Shown here piece after piece: positions 37,477 through 47,833 of a stretch of 64,000 nt of DNA. Origin of the DNA: Methylophaga marina (lineage in GTDB: Bacteria > Pseudomonadota > Gammaproteobacteria > Nitrosococcales > Methylophagaceae). The position numbers and the translations under genes are program-made. Every line of letters begins with the position of its first letter. Positions within the stretch are counted from its first letter, which is position 1. Under the pieces are notes generated by a model. That model saw only the letters and a list, made by a program, of their open reading frames with translations, had not been told where the DNA came from and made no database searches. The stretch lies in NCBI RefSeq assembly GCF_030296755.1, contig NZ_AP027741.1, positions 1,116,001 through 1,180,000 of the forward strand. Direction: 5' to 3'.

Positions 37477-38349
37477 ATGCCCATCATTGATTATCTGGCA
37501 GTATCGCCAGTCGCTTGGATAGTTGTAGCCAGCATACTGGGTCTACTGGTTGGCAGTTTTCTGAATGTCGTTATTTATCGTCTGCCTATTATTATGCAAC
37601 GCGAATGGGCCGAGCAGTGTGCTGAGTTAACTGGAGAAGTCAGTAGTCAGCCTGAAACCGCGTTCTCTCTTTCCAAACCACGCTCTGCTTGTCCTCATTG
37701 TGGTCATGCCATCTCAGCTTTAGAAAATATTCCCGTTATCAGCTACTTAGTATTAGGTGGTAAATGTAAAGCGTGTCGAACACCGATATCTATACGCTAT
37801 CCCATTATCGAACTTATATCAGCATGCATGTCAGCCACCATAGCTTGGCAGTTTGGCTTTGACTGGAGTGCCATAGGCGGGCTTTTTCTTAGCTGGGCCC
37901 TGCTTGCTTTAACGTTTATTGATGTCGATCATCAGCTCTTACCTGACAAAATTACACTTCCACTCATCTGGTTAGGCTTAATTTTTAACTTAGGTACGGT
38001 TTACACTGATCTTAATAGTAGTGTTATTGGCGCTGTGGCAGGCTATCTATCACTTTGGAGTATCTATCACCTGTTTAGACTAGTCACAGGTAAAGAAGGT
38101 ATGGGCTACGGTGATTTTAAGCTTCTTGCAGCTCTAGGTGCCTGGATGGGCTGGCAAGCGTTGCCGATGATTGTTTTATTATCATCCTTTGTTGGCGCGG
38201 TCATCGGTGTCACACTCATTCTACTAAAGCAGCATCAGCGTGATATTCCTATTCCATTTGGGCCTTATCTTGCCATTGCCGGCTGGATAGCTCTTGTGTG
38301 GGGAGATACGATTAACAGTACTTACCTTCATTGGTCAGGACTTGCTTAA
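37477..38349 (+). CDS. pilD: Prepilin peptidase PilD
   Basis: Bifunctional leader peptidase and N-methyltransferase for type IV prepilins, an inner-membrane aspartyl protease. The 290-residue protein has GSFLNVVIYRLP, the zinc-binding Cys pairs CPHCG and CKACR, and the two catalytic Asp motifs FIDVDHQLLPD and GMGYGDFKLLAALGAWMG. About eight membrane helices are apparent. It begins two bases after pilC and its TAA overlaps the coaE ATG. Confidence 0.96.
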   Translation: MPIIDYLAVSPVAWIVVASILGLLVGSFLNVVIYRLPIIMQREWAEQCAELTGEVSSQPETAFSLSKPRSACPHCGHAISALENIPVISYLVLGGKCKACRTPISIRYPIIELISACMSATIAWQFGFDWSAIGGLFLSWALLALTFIDVDHQLLPDKITLPLIWLGLIFNLGTVYTDLNSSVIGAVAGYLSLWSIYHLFRLVTGKEGMGYGDFKLLAALGAWMGWQALPMIVLLSSFVGAVIGVTLILLKQHQRDIPIPFGPYLAIAGWIALVWGDTINSTYLHWSGLA

Positions 38350-38957
38350 TGGTATTTAAGGTTGGCCTCACTGGTGGCGTTGCCAGTGGAAAATCGACCG
38401 TCACTAATCTCTTTCACGACCAATACCAGATTGATGTAATTGATGCAGATAAGATTGCACATAATCTTTTAGTAAAAAACTCAAGTTGTTATCACGAAGT
38501 TGTTGAGACTTTCGGCGAGTCCGTTTTATTGGATAATGGTGAAATTAATCGTCGTTATCTCCGCGAACGCATATTTCGTGAAGCTGCGGCTAAACAACAA
38601 CTTGAAGCCATATTACATCCTGTCATTCGTCAGCAATTGTTCAGTGAGGCGGAGCATGCAACATCAGCTTATTGTATTTTATCTGTGCCGCTGTTAATCG
38701 AAGTAGGTCTGCATAGAGAAGTCGATCGAGTTTGCGTTATTGATGTCAGTGAAGATGTACAGTTAGCGCGCTTAATCAGCCGTGATAAGCTCTCTACTGA
38801 AACCGCTATAGCCATGATCAAAAACCAATGTGACCGCGCAGTACGCTTGCAACATGCCGATGATATTATTAATAATAATGATTCAAAAGATTCATTGGCT
38901 CATCAAGTGGCTAAATTACATGAACTCTTCTTAAAGTTTGCTGACCAATCACATTAA
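38349..38957 (+). CDS. coaE: Dephospho-CoA kinase CoaE
   Basis: Last step of coenzyme A synthesis. The P-loop GLTGGVASGKSTVTNLF is at the N-terminus, followed by DADKIAHNLL and the DPCK lid region HPVIRQQL. ATG 38349 (MVFKVGLTGG) overlaps the pilD stop as TAATG; the frame runs up to 38331 but those codons lie in pilD. The protein is 202 residues, normal for the family. Confidence 0.95.
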   Translation: MVFKVGLTGGVASGKSTVTNLFHDQYQIDVIDADKIAHNLLVKNSSCYHEVVETFGESVLLDNGEINRRYLRERIFREAAAKQQLEAILHPVIRQQLFSEAEHATSAYCILSVPLLIEVGLHREVDRVCVIDVSEDVQLARLISRDKLSTETAIAMIKNQCDRAVRLQHADDIINNNDSKDSLAHQVAKLHELFLKFADQSH

Positions 38958-39021
38958 GTTGCTTGCCAGCATAGAGTCATGGACAATAACCTCATTCACT
39001 TACCGTTATAAAAAAAGACCC

Positions 39022-39792
39022 GTGTCAGATTCGATAATTTTTGAACAACCACTCAATGAACGAATTCGGACCTTTCTGAGGTTAGAATTTCTATTTAAAC
39101 GTGTTGATTCTGCATTGAAGGGCCAATCCGAAATGCATCATCGCGATGCATTGGATGGGATATTGAGCATGCTCAGTGTATTTGAGCGTAGCGATATGAA
39201 ACAAGAATTAATGAAAGAGATCGAACGCTTGATTGCCAATCTTTCAGCGCTTGAGAATACGCCAGGAGTGGACCGGCAGGCATTAGATGCATTACTTTCG
39301 GATCTCGATCAAAGCCTGGATGCTTTGCATATCCAGAAATCAGGCTTAGGTCAGCAGCTAAGAGACAATGAGTTTTTATACAGTATTCGCCAGCGCTCCA
39401 GTATTCCCGGCGGTACCTGTGAATTTGATTTACCTTCTTACCACTTCTGGCTACAACATACTGTCGCTGAGACGCGTTCAGAACAACTTCAGCTTTGGAT
39501 GAATGAATTTATCTCGGTCAGAAATGCAGTGGAATTAAGCTTACGTCTTATCCGTGGCAGTGTTGGGTTTAGAGATGAAGTGGCAGAAGCAGGCTTCTAT
39601 CAACGTAGTCTGGATTCAAATCAGCCTTACCAGCTTATTCGGGTTGAAATTCCACGTGATAAAGCCTATTTTCCTGAAGTCAGTGGAGGGAAACATCGAT
39701 TCACTGTGCGCTTCATGCTGTTTGATATCCAACAGCGACCGCAACAATCATTCGAAAGCATCCCCTTTAAACTCAGCTGTTGTGCAATGTAA
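39022..39792 (+). CDS. zapD: Cell division protein ZapD
   Basis: ZapD (YacF) crosslinks FtsZ filaments at the septum. The protein starts at GTG 39022 with [26 protein letters not shown], the conserved N-terminus; codons upstream of it, up to an ATG at 38938, lie partly within coaE and do not match the family. The 256-residue length and the all-helical first half followed by a beta-rich second half agree with ZapD. coaE-zapD-yacG is the usual order in Gammaproteobacteria. Confidence 0.92.
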   Translation: MSDSIIFEQPLNERIRTFLRLEFLFKRVDSALKGQSEMHHRDALDGILSMLSVFERSDMKQELMKEIERLIANLSALENTPGVDRQALDALLSDLDQSLDALHIQKSGLGQQLRDNEFLYSIRQRSSIPGGTCEFDLPSYHFWLQHTVAETRSEQLQLWMNEFISVRNAVELSLRLIRGSVGFRDEVAEAGFYQRSLDSNQPYQLIRVEIPRDKAYFPEVSGGKHRFTVRFMLFDIQQRPQQSFESIPFKLSCCAM

Positions 39793-39794
39793 TC

Positions 39795-39983
39795 ATGGTA
39801 ACGATTGTTAACTGCCCACAATGTGGTAAACAAGTTCCTTGGCAAGCAGATCAAATCTGGAAGCCCTTTTGTAGTGAACGCTGTAAGCTAATCGACCTCG
39901 GTGAATGGGCTTCTGAAGGACACAAAATTCCTGGTCCTCCGGTTAATACCCCTCTGGATGATGATGACTCAGACTATCACTAG
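39795..39983 (+). CDS. yacG: DNA gyrase inhibitor YacG
   Basis: A 62-residue zinc protein that binds GyrB and inhibits gyrase in E. coli. The four Cys are in [10 protein letters not shown] and [22 protein letters not shown], the full YacG signature. ATG 39795 is preferred over the codons upstream, which overlap zapD. It ends two bases before the convergent nadA stop. Confidence 0.95.
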   Translation: MVTIVNCPQCGKQVPWQADQIWKPFCSERCKLIDLGEWASEGHKIPGPPVNTPLDDDDSDYH

Positions 39984-39985
39984 CC

Positions 39986-41062
39986 TTAGGCATCACCTGC
40001 AGTCAAAATACCTTGTTCATAAGAAAAATTAAGCATTCGATTCAGTGGAATCAGTGCCTTTTGACGAACATCCTCATCGACTTCAATCGTATTATTCATC
40101 TCGACCAATGTCTTATGTAAGTTCACAAGCGTATTCATTGCCATCCACGGACAATGGGCACAGCTTTTACACGTAGCACTTTTACCACCTGTCGGCGCAG
40201 GTATTAAACGTTTACCTGGAACAGCCTGACTCATTTTATAAAACAAGCCGTAATCCGTAGCAATGATCAACGTATCCGCTTTTGAGGCTTTACCCGCGGC
40301 AATAATTTGTTTAGTTGACCCCACAAAGTCTGCCTTGGCAATCACTGCCTCAGGTGACTCAGGATGCACTAACACCTCTGCCTCAGGATATTTTTTCATA
40401 AGCTGTTCAAGTTCATACAGCTTAAACTCATCATGAACAACACAATGCCCTTGCCATAACAACATATCGGCACCGGTTTTATTCTTGATATATTGACCCA
40501 GATGGCGGTCAGGACCCCATATAATTTTTTTACCGTCGGCTTTCAAGGATTCAATAATCTGAATGGCGTTACTGGATGTCACAATCCAGTCAGCACGCGC
40601 TTTTACTTCAACACTGGTATTGGCATAAACCACCACAGTACGATCAGGGTGCTGGTCACAAAATTCACTAAAGGCGTCTATTGGACAGCCCAGATCAAGT
40701 GAACATTCTGCTTCCAGTGTCGGCATAATCACGGTCTTTTCCGGACTCAGTATTTTTGCCGTTTCCCCCATAAAGCGAACACCACAAACAACTAATGTAT
40801 CAGCTGGATGCTTAGCACCAAAATTAGCCATATCCAGAGAGTCAGACACATAGCCGCCAGTCTGTTCAGCCAAAGCCTGCAGCTCATCGTCAACATAATA
40901 ATGGGCAATCATCACGGCATTTTTTTCTTTTAGCAGGTGTTTGATTTTCTCAATATAATCCGCTTTTTCTTCTTCTGAAAGCCAGGGTGTTGGCGCCACA
41001 TTGTCGATGATTGAGTCAATTTTTGACTGAAGAGATTGAGGAATGGCTTCTGCTAAACTCAT
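39986..41062 (-). CDS. nadA: Quinolinate synthase NadA
   Basis: 4Fe-4S enzyme condensing iminoaspartate and dihydroxyacetone phosphate in NAD synthesis. The 358-residue protein contains the substrate segment [24 protein letters not shown] and three cluster Cys: [10 protein letters not shown], the Cys in [12 protein letters not shown] region, and [11 protein letters not shown]. It lies four bases after mutT on the minus strand. Confidence 0.95.
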   Translation of the reverse strand: MSLAEAIPQSLQSKIDSIIDNVAPTPWLSEEEKADYIEKIKHLLKEKNAVMIAHYYVDDELQALAEQTGGYVSDSLDMANFGAKHPADTLVVCGVRFMGETAKILSPEKTVIMPTLEAECSLDLGCPIDAFSEFCDQHPDRTVVVYANTSVEVKARADWIVTSSNAIQIIESLKADGKKIIWGPDRHLGQYIKNKTGADMLLWQGHCVVHDEFKLYELEQLMKKYPEAEVLVHPESPEAVIAKADFVGSTKQIIAAGKASKADTLIIATDYGLFYKMSQAVPGKRLIPAPTGGKSATCKSCAHCPWMAMNTLVNLHKTLVEMNNTIEVDEDVRQKALIPLNRMLNFSYEQGILTAGDA

Positions 41063-41066
41063 AATT

Positions 41067-41474
41067 CTAAACTGCCTGTGTGGTATTCAATTGCTGTTGT
41101 ATTGCTGTCACAATAATTTTATTGGCTGCTGGAAATTCGTAATAATCGAGGGCTGCAATATCAACCCATTTAATGGTTTGACCTTCATGCCCTGTTGGCG
41201 TTCCATCAAAAGCATCTATCCACCAGACGTCCAGTAATACTGACTTATCGCCATAATCATGACTGTGCTCTATAAGCGGTTCAGCACGGAGAATATCGAT
41301 AGCTAATTCTTCTTTGATTTCTCGCGTCAGAGCCTGCTGGACCGTCTCGCCCGACTCGACTTTACCGCCGGGGAATTCCCATAAATTACCCTGATGCTGG
41401 TCAGGCTTACGCAGCGCAATAAGCACTTCTTTTTGCTGCACAATAACGGCGACAGCCACATGTATTTGACTCAT
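41067..41474 (-). CDS. mutT: 8-oxo-dGTP diphosphatase MutT-type Nudix hydrolase
   Basis: Sanitises the nucleotide pool by hydrolysing 8-oxo-dGTP. The Nudix box is complete: [22 protein letters not shown]. The start [17 protein letters not shown] and the segment [14 protein letters not shown] are typical of MutT. At 135 residues it is a single-domain form. Its ATG overlaps the stop of the zinc-finger gene upstream as ATGA. Confidence 0.88.
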   Translation of the reverse strand: MSQIHVAVAVIVQQKEVLIALRKPDQHQGNLWEFPGGKVESGETVQQALTREIKEELAIDILRAEPLIEHSHDYGDKSVLLDVWWIDAFDGTPTGHEGQTIKWVDIAALDYYEFPAANKIIVTAIQQQLNTTQAV

Positions 41475-41671
41475 TTATTCTGACCCGTGAGCGTGAATAA
41501 CGCCCCACAGTAAGGGCAAGCGACTTCACCTTTCGTTTCTATATCGAGATATACCCGAGGGTGTGCATTCCACACCGGCATATCAGGCATGGGACAGCTC
41601 AAAGGGAGATCGTCAGGATGAACCCAATAATGTTTTTCAGCACACGATTTATCACTATTTTGTTCACCCAT
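41471..41671 (-). CDS. zf-CHCC zinc-finger domain protein
   Basis: A 66-residue protein with a CHCC-type zinc site: Cys in PLSCPMP, His in NAHPRVYLDI and Cys-x2-Cys in VACPYCGALF. The family shares its domain with the NDUFS6 subunit of complex I; in bacteria its role is unknown. It sits between aspS (17 bases) and mutT (four-base overlap). Confidence 0.85.
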   Translation of the reverse strand: MGEQNSDKSCAEKHYWVHPDDLPLSCPMPDMPVWNAHPRVYLDIETKGEVACPYCGALFTLTGQNK

Positions 41672-41687
41672 AAGATCTCCTAGATAA

Positions 41688-43469
41688 CTATTCAGCCTGT
41701 GGATTTTTCCTCAATCTAATGTTCAGCTCTTTCAATAACGTATCATCAATAGGGCTAGGGGCATCAGTTAATAGACAACTGGCTGATTGTGTTTTTGGGA
41801 ACGCCATGACATCACGAATAGATGCCGCTCCGGTCATCAGCATGACCAAGCGATCCAAACCAAATGCCAGCCCGCCATGCGGAGGACAGCCATATTTCAG
41901 TGCATTTAATAAGAAGCCAAATTTATCCTGTGCTTCTTCTTCATCAATACCCAGTAATTCAAATACTTTTTGCTGAACATCGGTCTTATGAATACGCATT
42001 GACCCACCGCCCAGCTCTGTACCATTCAAGACCATGTCATATGCACGTGACAGACATTTTTCTGGGTCAGAATCTAACAAGGCCAGATCCGATTCGCGTG
42101 GTGCTGTAAACGGATGATGTAGCGCATGCCAGCGTTCTGACTTTTCATCCCATTCAAACATAGGGAATGCGACGACCCATAAAGGTTTCCAGCCACGTTC
42201 AACCATACTAAGATCATGGCCCAGTTTGACACGCAATGCACCCAGAGACTCGTTAACGATGGTGGCTTTATCAGCGCCGAAGAAGACCAAATCGCCAGTT
42301 TCGGCAGAAACGCGCTGCATGATGGCAGAAACAACTTCATCAGGTAAAAACTTCAGAATCGGAGACTGCAAGCCTTCGCGTCCCGCCTCAGCATCATTTA
42401 CCTTGATATAAGCCAGCCCTTTAGCACCATAAATGCTGACATATTTCGTGTAGTCATCAATTTCTTTACGACTCAGGTTATTACCACCTGGTACTTTCAA
42501 AGCTGCCACACGACCGCGTGGATCATTAGCGGGTGCAGAGAAGACTTTAAAATCGACTTCGCCCATTAAATCACTGACATCAACCAATTCCAGCGGAATG
42601 CGCAGATCAGGTTTATCACTACCAAAACGATCCATGGCTTCAGCATAGGTCATTCTTGGGAAAGGATTCGGTAAGGCTTCTTCCAGCACATTAGCAAAAA
42701 GACTGCGAATCATTTCTTCCATCATGTTCATGAAATCTTCTTCTTCAACAAAAGAAGTTTCAATATCAATCTGAGTGAATTCAGGTTGACGATCCGCACG
42801 TAAATCTTCATCACGGAAACAACGGACAACTTGGTAATAGCGGTCCATACCTGACATCATCAATAACTGCTTAAAAAGTTGGGGAGACTGCGGCAACGCG
42901 AAGAACTCACCCTGATGAGTACGGCTCGGCACGAGATAATCACGGGCCCCTTCTGGTGTAGCTTTTGTCAGTATGGGCGTTTCAATATCTAAAAAGCCGT
43001 TTGAGTCGAGATAGCTACGTAACTGACGGGTAATCTGTGAACGAAAACGTAAGCGTTGTTGCATTTCAGGACGTCGTAAATCGATATAACGGTAACGCAG
43101 ACGAATATCTTCATTGACGTCCAGCAATTCATTCAACGGGAAAGGAGGTGTTTCTGATGCATTGAGAATTTCAAGTTTCTTAGCAATGATCTCAATCTTA
43201 CCGCTACGCAAATCAGCATTATCACTACCGGCAGGTCTGAGCTGAACAATACCCTCAATTTTCAGAACATATTCACTTCTTACACGTTCAGCATGAGCAA
43301 AACAATCAGCATCTTCAGGATTACAAACAACCTGGACTAACCCTTCGCGGTCCCGTAAATCAATAAAAATGACACCACCGTGATCTCGTCTACGATGCAT
43401 CCAGCCAACAATAGAAACTGACTGACCTTCGAGGGTTTCATTTACCTCGCCGCAATAATGGCTACGCAT
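41688..43469 (-). CDS. aspS: Aspartyl-tRNA synthetase
   Basis: Class II synthetase, 593 residues. N-terminal OB-fold anticodon-binding domain ([31 protein letters not shown]), motif 2 ([18 protein letters not shown]), the bacterial GAD insertion, and motif 3 ([15 protein letters not shown]). ATG 43469 ([11 protein letters not shown]) is chosen as the family start; the frame extends four codons further. The sequence does not tell whether it is discriminating or also charges tRNA-Asn. Confidence 0.96.
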   Translation of the reverse strand: MRSHYCGEVNETLEGQSVSIVGWMHRRRDHGGVIFIDLRDREGLVQVVCNPEDADCFAHAERVRSEYVLKIEGIVQLRPAGSDNADLRSGKIEIIAKKLEILNASETPPFPLNELLDVNEDIRLRYRYIDLRRPEMQQRLRFRSQITRQLRSYLDSNGFLDIETPILTKATPEGARDYLVPSRTHQGEFFALPQSPQLFKQLLMMSGMDRYYQVVRCFRDEDLRADRQPEFTQIDIETSFVEEEDFMNMMEEMIRSLFANVLEEALPNPFPRMTYAEAMDRFGSDKPDLRIPLELVDVSDLMGEVDFKVFSAPANDPRGRVAALKVPGGNNLSRKEIDDYTKYVSIYGAKGLAYIKVNDAEAGREGLQSPILKFLPDEVVSAIMQRVSAETGDLVFFGADKATIVNESLGALRVKLGHDLSMVERGWKPLWVVAFPMFEWDEKSERWHALHHPFTAPRESDLALLDSDPEKCLSRAYDMVLNGTELGGGSMRIHKTDVQQKVFELLGIDEEEAQDKFGFLLNALKYGCPPHGGLAFGLDRLVMLMTGAASIRDVMAFPKTQSASCLLTDAPSPIDDTLLKELNIRLRKNPQAE

Positions 43470-43545
43470 AATAACTTCCAATCTTTAAAATTTTTATAGT
43501 TTGCAATTGAGTTCTGAATAGTTGAATTCGAACCCATCAATTTAT

Positions 43546-44184
43546 TTAACTTAGGCTTTTGTTGTCGGCCTGTTGTTTGTGCAATTGTTCTTTCTTCCAA
43601 TCTGGAACAACAACCCCCATTGAGATAATCATTTTCAAGCCTTGTTCGACTGTCATATCCAACTCAATAACATCCTCTTTCGGCAGCATCAGCACAAATC
43701 CTGAGGTGGGATTCGGTGTCGTTGGTATAAACACACTCATCACTTCAGATTGTGTTTTTTCTTGTACTTCACCAAGCTGATCAGATGTCATAAAGGCTAG
43801 GCTCCAGACACCTTTCCTTGGATATTCCACTAACAATACACGACGAAATGACTGACCATCGGTTGTTAATACTGCTTCTAATATCTGTTTAATGCCAGCA
43901 TATAGTGTTCTGACTAAGGGAATCCTAGATAACAAAGATTCCCAAGCATTAACTAAACGTCTTCCTAATAAGTTGGCAACAATCATACCGGTTGCTAACA
44001 CCAATACAACCGCTAACAAAACGCCTAATCCAGGGATGTGAAACCCTAATAAATTATCTGGCTGATACGCATGAGGTAATAGTAATAATGTTTGATCTAA
44101 AAACCCCACGATAGCGCGGATAACTAAAAAGGTGATACCCAAGGGCATCCATACAAGTAATCCGGCTATCAGGTATTTACGCAT
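43546..44184 (-). CDS. DUF502 family membrane protein
   Basis: A 212-residue inner-membrane protein with two N-terminal helices (YLIAGLLVWMPLGITFLVIRAIV and GLGVLLAVVLVLATGMIVANLLG) and a soluble C-terminal domain containing IPTTPNPTSGFVLMLPKEDV, the DUF502 signature. Function unknown. It lies 25 bases after the fmdB-type gene; aspS follows, a common pairing in Proteobacteria. Confidence 0.9.
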   Translation of the reverse strand: MRKYLIAGLLVWMPLGITFLVIRAIVGFLDQTLLLLPHAYQPDNLLGFHIPGLGVLLAVVLVLATGMIVANLLGRRLVNAWESLLSRIPLVRTLYAGIKQILEAVLTTDGQSFRRVLLVEYPRKGVWSLAFMTSDQLGEVQEKTQSEVMSVFIPTTPNPTSGFVLMLPKEDVIELDMTVEQGLKMIISMGVVVPDWKKEQLHKQQADNKSLS

Positions 44185-44209
44185 TTACTTTCTAAATAAA
44201 ATGTATCAA

Positions 44210-44482
44210 TCAATGGCAGCCACAGCCTGTTCCGCATGCAGCTGCACTAGTCTTTTTTGCGCTATCGCTTGCCCCACTCTCAGCTAAGTTACGTTTACTA
44301 CCTGTTTTAAAGTCAGTCTCGTACCAGCCATCTCCTTTCAAGCGAAATCCTGAAGCTGATACCAGTTTACGCAGCTGCGCTTGTTCACATGCCGGGCAAT
44401 GCACAAGGGGCTCATCACTAATTTTTTGCAGTGCTTCAAACTCATGTCCACAGGCATCACAGCGATATTCATAAAGTGGCAT
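44210..44482 (-). CDS. FmdB-type zinc ribbon protein
   Basis: A 90-residue protein opening MPLYEYRCDACGHEFEAL with a second Cys pair in VHCPACEQ, the FmdB zinc ribbon. The C-terminus is a low-complexity linker ending CGTGCGCH. Named from a putative regulator of formamidase in Methylophilus, but no regulatory role is proven and the domain is widespread, often next to DUF502 and aspS. Confidence 0.88.
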   Translation of the reverse strand: MPLYEYRCDACGHEFEALQKISDEPLVHCPACEQAQLRKLVSASGFRLKGDGWYETDFKTGSKRNLAESGASDSAKKTSAAACGTGCGCH

Positions 44483-44640
44483 TATTCCTTCCTCATACTA
44501 TAGAAAAATGTTGGAGACCACTTTTAATAGTGTCTCGAAAACCGCATTTCAAGAGTTAAACTCATTAATTATAACTAAAAAGTTCTCTTGCCGCCGTGCT
44601 CACTTTCAACATGGGTATTTTAATACGCTAAACTATATCG

Positions 44641-46408
44641 ATGAGATCCCATAATGATTGGCAGGCCATACGCCGACTTCTTCCCTTTTTAAAGAAATTC
44701 AAAGGCCGTGTATTGTTCGCACTTGGCCTTCTGACGCTAGCAAAATTGGCTAACGTAACCGTCCCTATTACTCTGAAACATGCCATTGATGCTCTAGACC
44801 CTCAACATCAAGAGATTATTTACCTTCCCATTTTTATGCTGGTTGCATATGGTCTTTTACGCTTTGCTAGCAGCGCTTTTAGTGAGCTGCGTGACGCCCT
44901 GTTTGCCAAAGTAATATTTCGCTCGGTTCGGCGAATAGCGACACAAATTCTCTCACACTTACACGATCTATCTTTGCAATTTCACTTACAGAGACAGACG
45001 GGGGGCATATCACGTGATATTGAGCGTGGTAGCCGAGGCATCAGTTTTCTGATGAACTTCATGATATTCAATATATTACCAACACTGGTAGAAATAGGCC
45101 TTGTTAGTGCCATCTTGCTTATCAACTATGACAGCATTTTTGCGATTATTACCACCAGCACCATTCTCATATATATCTTCTACACACTCATCATCACTGA
45201 ATGGCGAATGCGTTATCGTCGAAGAATGAATGAGATGGACTCTCAAGCTAATAATCAGGCAATAGACAGCCTGATGAATTACGAAACGGTCAAATACTTC
45301 AACAATGAGACTCTCGAAGTGTCTCAATACGATGAAAAACTGGCTTCCTGGGAAAAGTCGGCCATACATAATCAGACATCGTTATCGGTATTAAATATCG
45401 GACAAGGCATTATCATTTCTGCTGGTCTGACCGCTCTCATGTTACTTGCCGGTCAAGGCGTCGTTAATGCTCAGTTATCACTTGGTGATTTGGTACTCAT
45501 CAATGCTTACCTCCTCCAACTCTATATGCCGCTGGGCTTTCTTGGTTTTGTCTACAGAGAAATTCGTCACTCACTGGCAGATATGGAACGGATGTTTAAT
45601 TTGCTCGATCAACAGCGTGAGGTACCAGACAGCAGGGATGCAGTTGAGATTGATGTGAATGCAGGAGAAATTAAATTTGTTAACGTAAGTTTTTCCTATC
45701 ATGCCGATAGAATGATATTAAAAAATATCAATTTCACAGCTAAAGCAGGACAAAAACTCGCTATCGTCGGCCCCAGTGGTTCAGGAAAATCAACAATTAT
45801 CCGGCTACTTTATCGCTTCTATGATCCACAAGTTGGTCATATTGAAATAGATAATCAAGACATAAAGACGGTTAGCCAAAACAGTTTACGAAAGCACATT
45901 GGTGTTGTTCCTCAAGACACCGTTTTATTCAACGATACGATTTATCACAACATTGCTTACGGCAAGCCCTCAGCCAGCAATGAACAAGTCATTATGGCTG
46001 CAAAACAAGCTAATTTAGATGACTTTATTAATAATCTACCAGACGGGTACGAAACCATTGTAGGTGAACGAGGATTAAAGCTATCAGGGGGAGAAACAGC
46101 GTATCGCCATCGCACGAACACTGCTAAAAGCGCCTGAAATCCTATGCTTTGATGAAGCCACTTCAGCGCTTGATAGTCATGCAGAGCAGCGTATTGGGCA
46201 AGAAATCATCAATATCAGTGCGAACAAAACCTCACTGGTTATTGCACATAGACTTTCCACTATTGTCGATGCGCATCAAATATTGGTGCTAGACAAAGGG
46301 CAGATTGTAGAACAAGGGACACACCAGCAACTCCTACATCAACATGGCGTTTATGCATCCATGTGGCGCCTCCAGCAAAACTACAGAGAAATACCTCATC
46401 GTGAGTAA
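44641..46408 (+). CDS. Atm1-type ABC exporter, fused permease and ATPase (frameshifted)
   Basis: Homodimeric exporter resembling Atm1/ABCB7, which moves glutathione-linked sulfur or metal compounds. Six membrane helices are followed by the Atm1-like [11 protein letters not shown] and an ATPase with Walker [14 protein letters not shown]-loop [11 protein letters not shown], signature LSGGE, Walker [14 protein letters not shown] and the switch His in VIAHRLSTI. The frame breaks inside the signature: LSGGE should be followed by K-Q-R-I-A-I-A-R, but at the G5 run, 46087-46091, two bases are missing (G7 would restore it), or less likely one is extra. Corrected length is 589 residues. The gene is divergent from the fmdB-type gene. 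Confidence 0.88.
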
Positions 46409-46410
46409 AC

Positions 46411-46587
46411 GGGTTATTTGACACATTTCCATGAGTTTTTTGGACTTTCCGACAAAACTCAGGTTAGTATGTCGCGCGGTTCTGACCGACATAAATCAAT
46501 ACATACAACAAGATAACGATTTATACCCGTTCAGTTTCGGTTCAGTTTGGTTGTGCCAAACTTGCATCGCACTGGGTCAAATAACCC
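46411..46587. promoter_or_regulatory. Inverted repeat pair in the pseudoazurin upstream region
   Basis: GGGTTATTTGAC at 46411-46422 is the exact reverse complement of GTCAAATAACCC at 46576-46587, 154 bases apart. The second copy is itself within a partial palindrome (TGGGT-N6-ACCCA) 22 bases before the pseudoazurin ATG. Between them lie a direct repeat GTTCAGTTT (about 46530 and 46541) and a short stem GTTTGG/CCAAAC. The layout could be paired operator sites or a long-range stem; no regulator is identified. Confidence 0.45.
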
Positions 46588-46608
46588 AATAAAACAAGAG
46601 GATTAAAA

Positions 46609-47052
46609 ATGAAATATGGTAAATCACTTATTGCTGCGACTTTAACTGCGGCTACTTTAATGTCGACTTCTGTAATGGCTGAAAACCATACTGTGACAGC
46701 TCAAGTAACAGCTTTCAAACCAATGGTTATTAAAGTACAACCAGGTGATACTGTTTCTTTCGAAAACATGAACGGACATATCGCTAATACAAAATTCGTT
46801 CAAGCTGACGGTGAACATGAATATATTCCAGAAGGCGCCACCGGCTGGACTTCACAAATGGGTGAAAACTTCACCACACCAGAATTAACAAAAGAAGGTG
46901 TTTACTTATATAAATGTGACCCTCACTGGGGTGCAGGCATGGGTGGTGTCATCATTGTCGGCGAACCAACAAACTTAGAAGCTATCAAAGCAACTAAACC
47001 AAAAGGCGCTCTGAAACGTCTAGTGAAAAAAGCTGAAAAAGCTGTCAAATAA
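46609..47052 (+). CDS. Pseudoazurin-type blue copper protein
   Basis: Periplasmic electron carrier, 147 residues. A signal peptide of about 24 residues ends MSTSVMA before ENHTV. The copper ligands of pseudoazurin are present: His in MNGHIANTK and Cys, His, Met in YKCDPHWGAGMGG. The C-terminal helical extension (LEAIKATKPKGALKRLVKKAEKAVK) is typical. RBS AGAGGA lies upstream, and a strong terminator follows, so it is a single-gene unit. In methylotrophs such proteins can carry electrons from dehydrogenases or to nitrite reductase; which partner is used here is not shown. Confidence 0.9.
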   Translation: MKYGKSLIAATLTAATLMSTSVMAENHTVTAQVTAFKPMVIKVQPGDTVSFENMNGHIANTKFVQADGEHEYIPEGATGWTSQMGENFTTPELTKEGVYLYKCDPHWGAGMGGVIIVGEPTNLEAIKATKPKGALKRLVKKAEKAVK

Positions 47053-47081
47053 GATCGACTAAAATCGTTCTGAAATGAGAA

Positions 47082-47109
47082 GCCCGCCTAATTCTAGGCG
47101 GGCTTTTTT
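47082..47109 (+). terminator. Rho-independent terminator after pseudoazurin
   Basis: Nine-base GC-rich stem GCCCGCCTA/TAGGCGGGC with loop ATTC, followed by six T, 30 bases past the stop. Confidence 0.93.
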
Positions 47110-47236
47110 GATCATTTACTTCCAGTACTATGATAATATCTATGAGTTTTGTAGTTAACCGTGTCATCGAACAATAATAATTGGTGCGGTTAATAAAGAA
47201 TTTAAAGATTTTCAGATAGCTGGGAGGACTCCGTCG

Positions 47237-47833
47237 ATGAGTCACAATGTCGATACAGGCAAAAGGCGTTTTCTGACTGCAGCTGCCAGTGTTGTTGGTG
47301 GCGCTGGTGCAGTTGCCGTTGCCGTACCATTTGTTTCGTCCATGTTACCTAGTGCTAAGGCTCAGGCCGCCGGTGCACCCGTTGAAGTGGATATTAGTAA
47401 GTTAGAAAAAGGGCAGTTATTGACCGTTGAGTGGCAAGGAAAGCCTGTCTGGATTTTCAGACGTAGTGAAGAAACTATCCAAACGCTTGTTTCTCTGGAT
47501 GAGAAACTCGTCGACCCTCATAGTGAAATGGCTAGTCAACAACCCTCTTATTGCCAAAACGAAGCACGCTCTATTCGAGATGAATTGATGGTGCTTGTTG
47601 GCATTTGTACACATTTAGGCTGCTCCCCGACATACCGACCAGAATTAGCACCAGAAGATCTTGGCAAAGATTGGAAAGGTGGTTTCTTCTGTCCATGTCA
47701 TGGTTCAAAGTATGACCTCGCTGGTCGTGTTTTCCAGAATATGCCTGCTCCGAAAAATATGCTCGTGCCTCCTTATCATTTTGAAGGCGACAATGTAGTG
47801 ATTGTAGGTGAAAGTTTAGAAGGAGCCGCGTAA
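47237..47833 (+). CDS. petA: Ubiquinol-cytochrome c reductase Rieske iron-sulfur subunit
   Basis: The 2Fe-2S subunit of cytochrome bc1. The N-terminus KRRFLTAAASVVGGAGAVAVAVPF is the twin-arginine-like membrane anchor; cluster ligands are in GICTHLGCSPT and FFCPCHGSKYD, followed by the Pro loop region. At 198 residues it is full length. GGGAGGA lies about ten bases upstream. Its TAA overlaps the petB start (TAATG). First gene of petABC. Confidence 0.97.
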   Translation: MSHNVDTGKRRFLTAAASVVGGAGAVAVAVPFVSSMLPSAKAQAAGAPVEVDISKLEKGQLLTVEWQGKPVWIFRRSEETIQTLVSLDEKLVDPHSEMASQQPSYCQNEARSIRDELMVLVGICTHLGCSPTYRPELAPEDLGKDWKGGFFCPCHGSKYDLAGRVFQNMPAPKNMLVPPYHFEGDNVVIVGESLEGAA

